Shown piece by piece: positions 54,644 to 63,940 of a DNA stretch of 64,000 nucleotides; position 1 is the first letter of the stretch; each line of letters begins with the position of its first letter. Below the pieces are notes generated by a model. It made no database searches. It saw only the letters and a list, made by a program, of their open reading frames with translations, and was not told the origin of the DNA. Location: assembly GCA_945883825.1 (NCBI GenBank), contig CAMCYF010000001.1, positions 213,673-277,672 of the forward strand, in the 5' to 3' direction. Both the position numbers and the translations under genes were made by a program. Source of the stretch: Chitinophaga pinensis. Its GTDB lineage: Bacteria; Bacteroidota; Bacteroidia; Flavobacteriales_D; Crocinitomicaceae.

Positions 54644-55135
54644 CTATTGAAAAATAAGCCCTTTTGAAATGTTTTTGGGGCAAATTCGAGCAGTATCGTT
54701 TTCTATTTTAACCTTTAATTGCTTTATCACCTTTGTTTGTTGAATGAGACAGGTGTAATTTAAGATTTTATACCTTCCCTCTACTTTCATTCCTGACAAC
54801 TTCATGTCAAAACCATAATCAAGTTTTTGAAGTAAATCATTTAACTTAAGAGGCGAAAAATTTTGCTTTGTATTGGCGTCTAATAGCTCTAGCATTTTGA
54901 GTGTTTGTCCAGTTCTATAGTATGCATTAAACAAACAGCCAATGTTTGTTCCTTTCATCATGACAGGATTTGACATTGGTTTAATTAACGAATCTTTCAC
55001 ATCAATTTGTGTAACTTGAAAAATTTCCTTTTTCTTCAAAACGACTTGTTTATTTTCAAGCGTATTTGAATCACAAGAAGAATAGATCATAATTCCATAA
55101 ATTGCGAATGCCAGTAAGTTGATCTGTCTTTTCAT
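54644..55135 (-). CDS. Predicted lipoprotein, unknown function
   Basis: A 163-residue protein, start chosen at 55135 so that it begins MKRQINLLAFAIYGIMIYSSCDSN, a signal peptide with lipobox YSSC. The rest (GCLFNAYYRTGQTLKMLELLD, then CLIQQTKVIKQLKVKIEND) is unknown. An ATG 12 bases upstream is possible. Confidence 0.65.
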   Translation of the reverse strand: MKRQINLLAFAIYGIMIYSSCDSNTLENKQVVLKKKEIFQVTQIDVKDSLIKPMSNPVMMKGTNIGCLFNAYYRTGQTLKMLELLDANTKQNFSPLKLNDLLQKLDYGFDMKLSGMKVEGRYKILNYTCLIQQTKVIKQLKVKIENDTARICPKNISKGLIFQ

Positions 55136-55212
55136 TGATTGAATCATAAGAAAAAAAAATATTTATTTAAACTTTGTTTAATAGTGAATATTAAGTTCTT
55201 ATATTCATTAAG

Positions 55213-55353
55213 TTATGTATAATGAACGCTCACTCCAGTGCAACCTGGATATCGTTCTTTGCAAAAAATAGCAGCTTGATTTGGTGAATTTGCAACAAAT
55301 GAATCTTGCATTTGTCTTCCTTTTAACATAAATTTAACTAGATAAGTTTTCAT
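55213..55353 (-). CDS. Small hypothetical protein (46 residues)
   Basis: Encodes MKTYLVKFMLKGRQMQDSFV and then ANSPNQAAIFCKERYPGCTG. The composition is protein-like and resembles short single-domain proteins that assign 'N-A-A-x-F' helices in accessory regions. No motif is decisive. It lies in the otherwise empty stretch 55136-55556. Confidence 0.55.
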   Translation of the reverse strand: MKTYLVKFMLKGRQMQDSFVANSPNQAAIFCKERYPGCTGVSVHYT

Positions 55354-55556
55354 GGTAATTGTTTTTTAAATTTTTAACATTTGAGAATAATATTACTTTA
55401 CTAAAATAACTATAAAAGCCTAAGCTACCATGGGAAACCGTCGGTGAAGGTATCCCCTCTTTTATTGTATTAAAAATCCCATAGTTATATTATTTAATTT
55501 CATTCACAAGGCCATCGTAAATGGCTCGGAGGTAGGTGGATTCGAGTTTGGGCTTA
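55354..55556. other. Spacer between small gene and head-domain gene
   Basis: No complete gene. A startless frame at 55490-55564 (minus) reads protein-like, with TYLRAIYDGLVNEI before its stop, and includes a tiny GCCAT-CGTAA-ATGGC hairpin. It may be a relic of a lost gene end; no family assigned. Confidence 0.35.
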
Positions 55557-55814
55557 CTAAATATTTACTATTTCAAAACCTAAAGCAGTTAAAAATCTCA
55601 CTGCTTCTTGAGAAACAAATAAATTATAAGGCAACTCTTGTCCAGTTGAAACTTCATGACCCCATGAAATTAAAATTTTGACCGGATAATTTTCATTATT
55701 CAATCTTAATGCAACTCTGCGGGGTAATCTAATCGATGGGATTTGTCTGCCATTATTAATCTGATTAATAACTTCATTGATATGATTTCGAGTAATGTTC
55801 TGTGGTATTGCCAT
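55557..55814 (-). CDS. Stand-alone McrA-like head domain protein
   Basis: An 85-residue protein. It begins MAIPQNITRNHINEVINQIN and continues IPSIRLPRRVALRLNNENYP VKILISWGHEV, then GQELPYNLFVSQEAVRFLTA LGFEIV. This matches the small N-terminal head domain found on ScoMcrA-like and HNH restriction enzymes and on other defence proteins ('xYPxKxxISxA' and 'F.SQEAxRFLxxLGF'). Here it stands alone with no nuclease part. It is 11 bases after the 186-residue gene. Confidence 0.7.
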   Translation of the reverse strand: MAIPQNITRNHINEVINQINNGRQIPSIRLPRRVALRLNNENYPVKILISWGHEVSTGQELPYNLFVSQEAVRFLTALGFEIVNI

Positions 55815-55825
55815 TATAAAATAAT

Positions 55826-56386
55826 TTAAGGATGTAATGCTCGCGCATGTTTAAAATTAGACCAAGGTACCCTATTTTCAATTGAATGAAATTGAATTGA
55901 TTTATATTTAACGTTTAATACAAATCTAGGATTATGACCCCTTGCGAGAATATTATCTTGATTGAAATTATTTTCCCATATTGCTAAAGCGGGCTCGAAT
56001 AAATTTTGATAATTGTTTTGAAAATCGGGACAGTTTCCTACGAAATTCGGAAATCCAGCCGCTAAAAGTGAATCTCTTAATTCACTAATTTCCTTATCAG
56101 TTAGTTGTTCAACATCAAATAATGTTGCGTAATGAATTGTAATACTATTTCCCGCGCTAAAAAACAAGTCTAATTTGTCAAGATTAGGTCGCAAACAAGT
56201 ACTATAACACGGTATGTAAGCAAGATGGTAATTATTAAACTTGAAATCTCTTAGAGTTTTGCAGAAATTAAATTCTTCTAAACCTAAATATTTAAGATTA
56301 CTTTTTACTCTTATAGGAATACCAAAAGTACTAATTGATTGAGGTACAGTAAAGTTATTTGTGCTTTGATAGGTTTTTGCTTTCAT
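55826..56386 (-). CDS. Hypothetical protein in the NACHT cluster
   Basis: A 186-residue soluble protein with mixed alpha/beta composition (FGIPIRVKSNLKYLGLEEFN, LTDKEISELRDSLLAAGFPNF). No family recognised. It lies 50 bases after the NACHT gene and 11 bases before the head-domain gene, so it is most likely in the same transcript. Confidence 0.65.
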   Translation of the reverse strand: MKAKTYQSTNNFTVPQSISTFGIPIRVKSNLKYLGLEEFNFCKTLRDFKFNNYHLAYIPCYSTCLRPNLDKLDLFFSAGNSITIHYATLFDVEQLTDKEISELRDSLLAAGFPNFVGNCPDFQNNYQNLFEPALAIWENNFNQDNILARGHNPRFVLNVKYKSIQFHSIENRVPWSNFKHARALHP

Positions 56387-56436
56387 ATCAATATGTATTT
56401 ATGTTGTTTTATTTAGATTTGATTACAAAATTTGAT

Positions 56437-59400
56437 TTATCCGAATTTTAACTCTTTAATCCAATTTGGAATATTTTTTAATTGCTTCATTTCTTTCGCT
56501 AGACGCACAACATTCTTAGCCGATTCGATTGATTTCAAGTTCTCTATTCCTCCTTCCAAATTGTCTTTTCTAAATTCTGCCGATTCAATATAGGATAAAA
56601 GAGCTTCATTCATTAAGCCCGATTTCTCCTGGCTTTCTCCAAGTTTTAAAAATACTTCACCATCTTTTTTTACATTTAGCGCAAGTTTATAATTCTCGAT
56701 TGCATTTCCAAAGTCATTCAAATAAAAAAAGCAGTTTCCAATTCCATCATAATAAAAAAGGAGGCGTTTAAGTTCATTATTTCGTTGGTCTATTTCAAGT
56801 GTTTCTTCATAAAGAGCAAGAGCATCTTGATGAAAACCATTTGTATATAAACAGGATGCATAGGTATAAATAAATTTTACTAATCTAAAATCATACGAGT
56901 TAAAAATTTTCCTTGCAATGGATAATGCTTCAAAAAAATATTCTTTTTCCCTTTCGATTTCTTTCAAAATAGTGTACGTACTTCCAATATTATTGCAAAT
57001 CATCGCAAGAAAAAAAGTATATTCCCCTTGTTGTTTAGAACTAATCAAATATGATTTTTCAAAATACTCAAGTGCCATTTTAAAATCACCTTTGCCTTTA
57101 TAATTGTTGCCCATTGCAAAAAGCACAGTGGCCACATCAACAGAATTTTCACCAAATATTTCTATATTTAACTTCAAAGCTTTTTCTTTCCAAGTAATAC
57201 CTTCATCAAAATCTTTCATATTACTGTATACAATTCCAATATTTAGGCAAACTTTGGCTATTAGTTTTTTGGATGTGCTTAATTGGCTTATTCTAATTTC
57301 ATAACATTTTTTATAATAGTATAGGGCTGATTTATAATTTGATTGTTTATTCTCAATTCTTGCAATTTCATTTAATATCTCATGGTCATCATGATTCATT
57401 ATGAAAATTGAATCTATTTCTTTTCTATATTGAATTTCATCGATTCCGAATAAATCATTTAACGTTTTCAAAGCGATAAGAATTTCTTGCTTTGATTTAA
57501 GGGTGTTTATTTTTTTTAATTCAAGAAGAATATTCTTTACTTTTTCAAATTCTTGCAACTCATCTAAGGTTGAAATCAATTTCCATAAAAAATGCCAATC
57601 ATTGTTTGTTGGTTCTTGCATTAACTTTTGAATGGTAACTTGACTATCAAATGTTTTAATGAAAATAAGTACCGGTTTAAAACATAAATTATAATATTCT
57701 TCCCCTAGATCAATTAGTTCTGTTGTAAATGATAAATCTCCGGTAATTGCTCTCTGACTCAAAAACACCTCGATGGATGTTCTCTTTAATTTGTTACCTT
57801 CTTGTAATATTTCAATGATTTCATTTACTGCTGAAACTTTTTTATTAAACAACAAATGTTTTCCTAATAAATGAAATAGTGCTCCTTCAACTGTCATTGA
57901 AATGTATACATCCAAATCTTTGATGTAACGACTAATCCAACCTTTATTTATTAAACGAGGGTATGGAGAACTTACTAAATCAATCGTAAATAAACCATCA
58001 AATATCTTGTTTTTTAGCAAGTTATCAAGCAGTAGTTCATTCTTTCCTTGATTCCATATTTCATCTGTAATGGATTCCAAAAACTCTAATTCGGCATCCG
58101 AGAAAGTAGAGATCCAATCCTCCCAAATATTTAGATATTTGTTCCCTTTTTTAGGCAATGATTTACCATGATAGGTCTCCAAAAAAATACGTAAAACTAG
58201 TGGATTACTCAAATTAGTATACAAGACCCTGTCATAAGTGGCAAGGTCATCAAACGAAAAATTTGGTTTAAACTTGTTCTTGTCTTTATGAATGTATTTT
58301 TCCCAAGCACCCTTCATTTCTTTCATGTCAAGGGCTGTTAACCAAAAAGAATAAGCGCCTAATTCTGATTCATTGTCCTTATTTTCGCCATAAAGTAAGT
58401 TAAAGTCATTCTCAGAAACGATATAACGACTTAATTCGGATTTTGTATTCGCCCTATTTGTCACAACAAACTTTATACTTCCAGGAATAAAAACCTTACT
58501 GATGTCAATGATATCCTGCCAAATCACTTCTGCATTGTTCGCTTCATTTAATCCGTCAATTAAAAAAAGAGTGGGTTGCGCTTGTGTTCCTGCAATGGAT
58601 GCATAATTTACTAATCCTTGTTGCAAATCGATATTGAGTAAGTAGGCTATTTGCTCTTTCAACGATTGTTTTTCCATTCGCCCTGCCCGAATTAGAAGGC
58701 TAGGTAAGTCGCGTTCAGTATATTGTTTTTGTATCTCCACAAGCAAGTTTGTTTTACCGCTACCCGCCTCTGCCACAATAAAAAAGATGTTTGCTCTTGC
58801 TCCAATCCATTCTCGCAACTTGATTTCCATTTCTTCCCGATGCTGGTAAATACCAGGAATAATCTTTTTCTCAGAAATAAGTGTATCTAACAATAACTTA
58901 TTTTCTTCGGCTATACGTTTTAAAAATTCATCTTTTGTAAAAGCCTCCGGAGTAAATGGAGTTTCCTTTTGTTTATCACGAAGTAATAAATTTAATTTTT
59001 CAAGAATTTTACCAGAAGTTTGCTTTTCTGTGCCTTCAGGACTAAAAAACTTGATTGTTTTACCTGTGTAAGATTCGTAGGTTAATAGTTGTTCCTTATC
59101 TTCTTTAGCCAATGAAACTTCTCCTGGCACAATAAAAAATGGTAATATGCCCATAGAATTGCCTTCTGGATCTTCAATCCAAACTCGAGCAGATGTTTGG
59201 TTCCCCTTTTCGACTAAACTGATTTCTGCTGATTTCAATAAAAAGGTTTCTCCATGCTCACATTTAAACATGGGGTATCCTTCCGAGAATTTCAATTGCA
59301 CAAGAAGTTCTCTGAAAATTGGGAAATACATTTCCCAATGATTAACAGCATCACTTTCATCGAGGGTAAGTCCATGACCAAGATAACGATTTCTAAAATT

Positions 59401-59964
59401 AATTAACATACCAATTGCAGTCGCTTCTTGCTTTTTTATTTGAATATCACCATTCGCATCCATAATTTCAATCTCACCTTTGAAAAGCTTCCTTTTTTTT
59501 CCGGACTCGATAAAATCATAATAAATAAGCAAATCTGAACAGAAAAACGAATGATAGTTTTCTTTCAGATAAGATAAGGTTTCTCTGATATACTGGTTCC
59601 AAGATCCAAAAGAAGGCTCGGCCAATGCTTGTTGAAACAACGCAACCATTTTCTTGTCCTTTAGTGGACTATTAAAAAACTCAGACGCTGTAATCAATCC
59701 GATATATTTCAGATAATTCAGAAATGTGTCTCTAAAATAATTTAAACGTTGAGGAGGATGTTTTTCTAACAACGTACGTTTTAACGGATAAGCAATTACA
59801 TAAGGGAGAGAATTAATAAGCGCTACATCATCAGGGGATAGGTTGATAATGTCTGATTTTTCCTCCAAAGGCGTTTGACAAACAGGGCAATTCATAGCCA
59901 TTGGAAAAGAAGCTTTTGAAAGTGCTAAGGCACAAGATGGTGTTTGGCAGATAAATTGGCTCAA
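56437..59964 (-). CDS. Zinc-ribbon / HEPN-like / NACHT NTPase / TPR protein
   Basis: A 1175-residue STAND-type protein. Residues 1-32 form a zinc ribbon (Cys6, Cys11, Cys26, Cys29). Residues of about 118-312 are a module with FRNRYLGHG (190-198), a HEPN-like RxxxxxH motif, and a beta-rich tail. The NACHT NTPase has Walker A AEAGSGKT (398-405), Walker B LFLIDGLNEA (467-476), sensor VVTNRANT and the motif NLSNPLVLRIFLETY. The end (from about 870) is six or more TPRs (ALYYYKKCYEIRISQL, AMGNNYKGKGDFKMALEYFEKSY). NACHT proteins with C-terminal sensor repeats include anti-phage bNACHT systems. Role inferred. Confidence 0.88.
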   Translation of the reverse strand: MSQFICQTPSCALALSKASFPMAMNCPVCQTPLEEKSDIINLSPDDVALINSLPYVIAYPLKRTLLEKHPPQRLNYFRDTFLNYLKYIGLITASEFFNSPLKDKKMVALFQQALAEPSFGSWNQYIRETLSYLKENYHSFFCSDLLIYYDFIESGKKRKLFKGEIEIMDANGDIQIKKQEATAIGMLINFRNRYLGHGLTLDESDAVNHWEMYFPIFRELLVQLKFSEGYPMFKCEHGETFLLKSAEISLVEKGNQTSARVWIEDPEGNSMGILPFFIVPGEVSLAKEDKEQLLTYESYTGKTIKFFSPEGTEKQTSGKILEKLNLLLRDKQKETPFTPEAFTKDEFLKRIAEENKLLLDTLISEKKIIPGIYQHREEMEIKLREWIGARANIFFIVAEAGSGKTNLLVEIQKQYTERDLPSLLIRAGRMEKQSLKEQIAYLLNIDLQQGLVNYASIAGTQAQPTLFLIDGLNEANNAEVIWQDIIDISKVFIPGSIKFVVTNRANTKSELSRYIVSENDFNLLYGENKDNESELGAYSFWLTALDMKEMKGAWEKYIHKDKNKFKPNFSFDDLATYDRVLYTNLSNPLVLRIFLETYHGKSLPKKGNKYLNIWEDWISTFSDAELEFLESITDEIWNQGKNELLLDNLLKNKIFDGLFTIDLVSSPYPRLINKGWISRYIKDLDVYISMTVEGALFHLLGKHLLFNKKVSAVNEIIEILQEGNKLKRTSIEVFLSQRAITGDLSFTTELIDLGEEYYNLCFKPVLIFIKTFDSQVTIQKLMQEPTNNDWHFLWKLISTLDELQEFEKVKNILLELKKINTLKSKQEILIALKTLNDLFGIDEIQYRKEIDSIFIMNHDDHEILNEIARIENKQSNYKSALYYYKKCYEIRISQLSTSKKLIAKVCLNIGIVYSNMKDFDEGITWKEKALKLNIEIFGENSVDVATVLFAMGNNYKGKGDFKMALEYFEKSYLISSKQQGEYTFFLAMICNNIGSTYTILKEIEREKEYFFEALSIARKIFNSYDFRLVKFIYTYASCLYTNGFHQDALALYEETLEIDQRNNELKRLLFYYDGIGNCFFYLNDFGNAIENYKLALNVKKDGEVFLKLGESQEKSGLMNEALLSYIESAEFRKDNLEGGIENLKSIESAKNVVRLAKEMKQLKNIPNWIKELKFG

Positions 59965-60034
59965 CGTAATTTTATTTTTGTTTCATTATCTTGATAAATG
60001 TATTGGTATTCTTTGATTTGTTATTAATTTAGGG

Positions 60035-62437
60035 CTATTCAATTGAAACAGTTGTTGGTTTTATAAGTTCTCCAGTAGTATAACTGATAAAGGATTTGGC
60101 ATCTTTCTTTTTACCATTATATGCTAGGAGAATACCCGAGTTCGATTTAAAAAAATTATCTAATGAATAAAGATGGAGCTTATCATTTTCAATTAGCGTC
60201 AATAAAATTGTTGACTTAGAAGATTTCACACTTTCTAAAATAGGTTTTAATTTCTCTTGCTCAGATATAAAATTTTTCACTTCGTAGTATGGGAATATAA
60301 AATCGCTATCATCTTCTAGTATATCAGCAGGAAAAATATCTGGGCATCCACCAGATGAAAGTTTAACTAACCAATTCCTATCAAATAATTTATCCCAACT
60401 GTCTTGTTTATCTAAAGTCACAAACAAATCAAAATCAAGTTTTTGCATTTCACGTAATAAGAACAAACTTAATTTTTCCATTGCTAGATAGAAATCAAAA
60501 TTAATTTTACTTGGTACACCGTGTCCTCTTGTTTTATTTCGAACAAAACTCATTAAACTAAATAGCTGCTGTAATGTCGGTTTAGATGGTATTTTATCCT
60601 TCCAACCATAAGAATGAATTAGTTTAGAAAATAATTCAATGCCATGTTCATCCAAATATTTGCTTTCAAATGATTTTCTAATTCTATTAATAATTATTCC
60701 ATTATCGCTTGATTTTAGCATTTTATCAAGGTAGCTAACATAATCTCCAAAACTCAACTCTTTATCCCACCCTTCCCTTTCGTATATTGGAGAAGATTTA
60801 ACTTCATCTATTGGTTCTGCAAATATAAAGCCACATAGAAACTGAGAAGCTGCTTCCCATATCATAAGATTAATTATAAATCTAAGCGGGATACTTGAAG
60901 TTTCATGAGCCTGTCTGAATAAATTATGAAATTCAAAAATACCTTTAGTTTCCAATGATTTCAATATATCATGTTCTTGACTACTCAATAAACTTCTAAT
61001 TTTTATATTTATTAAAATCGCCTCTGTACTTATTTGTTCATGAATAGTAGAAAAGAGCTCTTCACGGTCCATATATGTGAACTTTTCATCACAAAGTTTT
61101 GAGTAAAAATCAATTCTCCATTTTGCAAATTGATACTCATTCCTATCTATTAATACTGAGTACTCTTCAATAAAGACGTTTACCTTTTGAGTTCTTTCTG
61201 GAATCTCATAAGCATCAATAATAACCATTAAATTATTCAATGAATAACGGAAATCATCTTCAATTCGATGTATCATATCACTACCATCATTATTGATTAC
61301 TAGTATAAAATTTCTAGCGGTTTCATTTCGTATTCTCCAATATTCTGCTACGCAAGTATCTGTCTCATATAATGGACAAAAATTATTTAAAACTGCATAT
61401 GAATTTTCATTTTTTTGTTTCGTATTAATACGTTTTATTATAGTTTTTCCAATATTTTCGAAAAGATTTTCACCTCTGTTTTGTACGTTTAAAATCCCAA
61501 GATTTTCTGGTAGCTTATTTCCTCTATTATAAAAAATCTTAGTTAAACCTAATATTAGGTAAAATGAAAACATAATCTGAAAATTGACACCAAATGCTAT
61601 CATGATTCCTGTAGATACTAATAAAATCGGTAAATCAAATGTTGGTTTATTCTCGGTCATAAAAGTATCTCGATGATTGAGACTATTTATATTAATACTA
61701 TTATGGGGGGCACCATAAGTTCCTAACATTTTTAAAAATGGAAAAATCCATGCCACCCAAAATCCAGGTATGCAAGTCCATAATGAAAATACACAAAAAA
61801 GAATTAGATCATCACTATTTTTTTTATATTTAGTAATATTACTTCGTACTTTTTCATTTCGTTGAAGATCATAATTTGTTAATTTAATTTTCCAAGCTAT
61901 GTAAGCCCATTTATCAGTTCTATGGTACTTATAATCAGAAATTTCAAAAATAATATTGATTATATATATAATTACATATAAAACCAAAAGGAATTTATTC
62001 TCAGTAAATAATGGGAAATAAACCACTAAAATTACTGTGAGAACTAAATAGAGAAATAAACTGAGTCTGTAATAAATTCCTTTTTCAGTATTTTTTTTAT
62101 CAATGATTGATAAGCCTTGTATAACTATCTGAATAAGTGCTATAAAAACTAAGGATATAAATACTTCAATAGTAAATACTTTTGACGTAAATCCATTGTT
62201 TGCAACAACTAGGCTCATGCAAAAAATCAAAAAGTTATTGAGTCTATCAATCCAATCTCCGTGTTTTTTACTATTTGAAACCGATTTCTTCCGGTAATAT
62301 ATTTGATAAAAAAATGCAATTAAAGGAGTGCTAAAGCACAGGAAAATCATCAACCAGCTTAATTGATCATTTGATATTTTGATAAACTGATTAAGAAAAT
62401 CGTTTATTTCATAAAAAAAATTGAAAATAACTTCCAT
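60035..62437 (-). CDS. Membrane protein sharing a HEPN-like module with the NACHT protein
   Basis: An 800-residue protein. The first 300 residues have about seven membrane helices (LSWLMIFLCFSTPLIAFFY, VFISLVFIALIQIVIQGLS, FLLVLYVIIYIINIIFEI, LILFCVFSLWTCIPGFWVAW and others). Residues 340-560 are helical. Residues 561-795 resemble residues 118-312 of the NACHT protein: SFGDYVSYLDKML, FVRNKTRGHG (631-640), and a beta tail with LLAYN...FISYTTGELIK (783-793). The RNxxxxGHG motif is HEPN-like. It is 70 bases upstream of the NACHT gene. A membrane effector or sensor controlled by the NTPase is a possible role. Confidence 0.8.
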   Translation of the reverse strand: MEVIFNFFYEINDFLNQFIKISNDQLSWLMIFLCFSTPLIAFFYQIYYRKKSVSNSKKHGDWIDRLNNFLIFCMSLVVANNGFTSKVFTIEVFISLVFIALIQIVIQGLSIIDKKNTEKGIYYRLSLFLYLVLTVILVVYFPLFTENKFLLVLYVIIYIINIIFEISDYKYHRTDKWAYIAWKIKLTNYDLQRNEKVRSNITKYKKNSDDLILFCVFSLWTCIPGFWVAWIFPFLKMLGTYGAPHNSININSLNHRDTFMTENKPTFDLPILLVSTGIMIAFGVNFQIMFSFYLILGLTKIFYNRGNKLPENLGILNVQNRGENLFENIGKTIIKRINTKQKNENSYAVLNNFCPLYETDTCVAEYWRIRNETARNFILVINNDGSDMIHRIEDDFRYSLNNLMVIIDAYEIPERTQKVNVFIEEYSVLIDRNEYQFAKWRIDFYSKLCDEKFTYMDREELFSTIHEQISTEAILINIKIRSLLSSQEHDILKSLETKGIFEFHNLFRQAHETSSIPLRFIINLMIWEAASQFLCGFIFAEPIDEVKSSPIYEREGWDKELSFGDYVSYLDKMLKSSDNGIIINRIRKSFESKYLDEHGIELFSKLIHSYGWKDKIPSKPTLQQLFSLMSFVRNKTRGHGVPSKINFDFYLAMEKLSLFLLREMQKLDFDLFVTLDKQDSWDKLFDRNWLVKLSSGGCPDIFPADILEDDSDFIFPYYEVKNFISEQEKLKPILESVKSSKSTILLTLIENDKLHLYSLDNFFKSNSGILLAYNGKKKDAKSFISYTTGELIKPTTVSIE

Positions 62438-62592
62438 ATAATAATCTAATTATTAAACTAACAATATATAAATAAAATCAGAATTATTAAGATTTATTGA
62501 TACAAGAATCTAACTGAAGTTTTTTTTAGATAGATATGTTACTTTTTATTCTCTATAGCGTTATAAAAAATAACCAATTAAATTATTTAGTC

Positions 62593-62841
62593 ATGTCAAA
62601 AATAGAAACATTAATGAAGGAGAATAAAAAATTATGGATAGAGGGATTTCTTTTAGGTACTATTGCTATAATGGAGTTAGGTATTTTAATTTTCAAACAA
62701 CAAGCTAACAATTTTATGATTGCAGCATGTATTTTAATATTTTTTGGTTTAGGGCTTTCTTCATGGGTAGCGTTTGCAACGATTATAATGAACAAAAAAA
62801 CAATCCTTAGGACCAAAGAATTTGAAGAGAAATTTAAATAG
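62593..62841 (+). CDS. Small membrane protein
   Basis: An 82-residue protein starting MSKIETLMKENKKLWIEGFL with two hydrophobic helices (LLGTIAIMELGILIF and FMIAACILIFFGLGLSSWVAF). The ATG at 62593 is preferred; an upstream start would add 19 residues of weak character. Divergent from the 800-residue gene. Function unknown. Confidence 0.6.
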   Translation: MSKIETLMKENKKLWIEGFLLGTIAIMELGILIFKQQANNFMIAACILIFFGLGLSSWVAFATIIMNKKTILRTKEFEEKFK

Positions 62842-63092
62842 TATTTTTCAATCAATCAACGAATACAAGGATTTGAAGTCCAATAAGTTAAAATTTTCAT
62901 TTTTTTTTTAAATGGAATTTAAGCGTCACAAAACAATTTGAGTAAATTTTATTATTTATTAATTCTAAGTTAGCACAAAATAAACATGATTCGTAAATCT
63001 AATTGGAACAAGTTTTGTTGTACTCTAGTTACTCAATTCCGTGAATAACTAAAACACAAAAGACATAGATACAGATTAAATAAGAATATGAA

Positions 63093-63293
63093 TTATAATT
63101 TAGTTTCGATAAAATCCCATACCAAATTTGAATAAACTTCGCTAAGATCTCCAGATTCATCATCACTTAAATCTATAATCTCTTCATCAAGCATAGCATC
63201 GTAAATGTCTTCATGAACCTCTCCTACATCTGTAAATTCAACCCCTAAAAGTTTTGACTCAATAAATTTTTCTTGATTATCCGTTAATTTCAT
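63093..63293 (-). CDS. Small acidic hypothetical protein
   Basis: A 66-residue acidic protein (MKLTDNQEKFIESKLLGVEF, DIYDAMLDEEIIDLSDDESG). Composition and helix pattern are like small phage or plasmid-derived regulators or inhibitors, but there is no recognised family. It stands alone. Confidence 0.55.
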   Translation of the reverse strand: MKLTDNQEKFIESKLLGVEFTDVGEVHEDIYDAMLDEEIIDLSDDESGDLSEVYSNLVWDFIETKL

Positions 63294-63430
63294 AAATTTA
63301 TTTATTTTTAATCTGTTTATTTTTTTGTATTTCTTAAGACGTTTAATGTAAAGTTATTAAATTAAAACATTATCACAATAAAATTTAAAAAGTTTATTCC
63401 TATCATAAAAATTAGATTTTTTTTTCTCAA

Positions 63431-63940
63431 TTAGTGAATTTGTAACAACTCTGGATATGGAATTAAAGTTTCACACATTTGTCCGCAGTAATTGTCGATA
63501 ATCAAGGATAAACCAATTATTAATGCGACGATAATTAAGGAAGCGTTGATTTTATTGTTTTTCATCTCCTCAATTTCATTGATTTTGGTAAGCTGGAAGA
63601 TGGTAGCTAAAGCCGCTGCTATTACAACAAGTGTGCAAACGATACCAATTACAGAAAAGAGTCCTACATAAGCTAAAGAAGTAAGTACCTGAGAAATATT
63701 AAAGCTACCCTGAGGATTTAGAATACGAATAGCATTAATTGCAGGATCAATAATAGTAGATAATATCAGTGCACCAGCAATAATGATTCCCATTTGAAAA
63801 ACAGTAAAAGAAGTATTGTCCTTGTCGTTCAAGCCAAAATACTTTGACATAACAAAATTAACTGCTCTGTAAATGATAAATAATGAAATAATCCCGATAA
63901 CAAAAGCAACGAGTAATTGAATGATAATGATTGCGTTCAT
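63431..63940 (-). CDS. DUF350 family membrane protein
   Basis: A 169-residue protein with five hydrophobic helices in the DUF350 layout (IIQLLVAFVIGIISLFIIYRAVNFVMSKYF, FQMGIIIAGALILSTIIDP, SLAYVGLFSVIGIVCTLVVIAAALATIFQLTKINEIEEMK, ASLIIVALIIGLSLIIDN). DUF350 proteins (YjfL type) are often linked to envelope stress or phage-shock-like operons. The rest of any such operon is outside the window. Confidence 0.75.
   Translation of the reverse strand: MNAIIIIQLLVAFVIGIISLFIIYRAVNFVMSKYFGLNDKDNTSFTVFQMGIIIAGALILSTIIDPAINAIRILNPQGSFNISQVLTSLAYVGLFSVIGIVCTLVVIAAALATIFQLTKINEIEEMKNNKINASLIIVALIIGLSLIIDNYCGQMCETLIPYPELLQIH

Noticed and set aside
55490..55564. Startless coding-like fragment ending in GLVNEIK and a stop
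   Set aside because: Only 24 codons, no start and no family match; kept as part of the spacer description.
62983..63049. 20-residue plus-strand peptide MIRKSNWNKFCCTLVTQFRE
   Set aside because: Too short, no promoter or family support; reported here only as seen.
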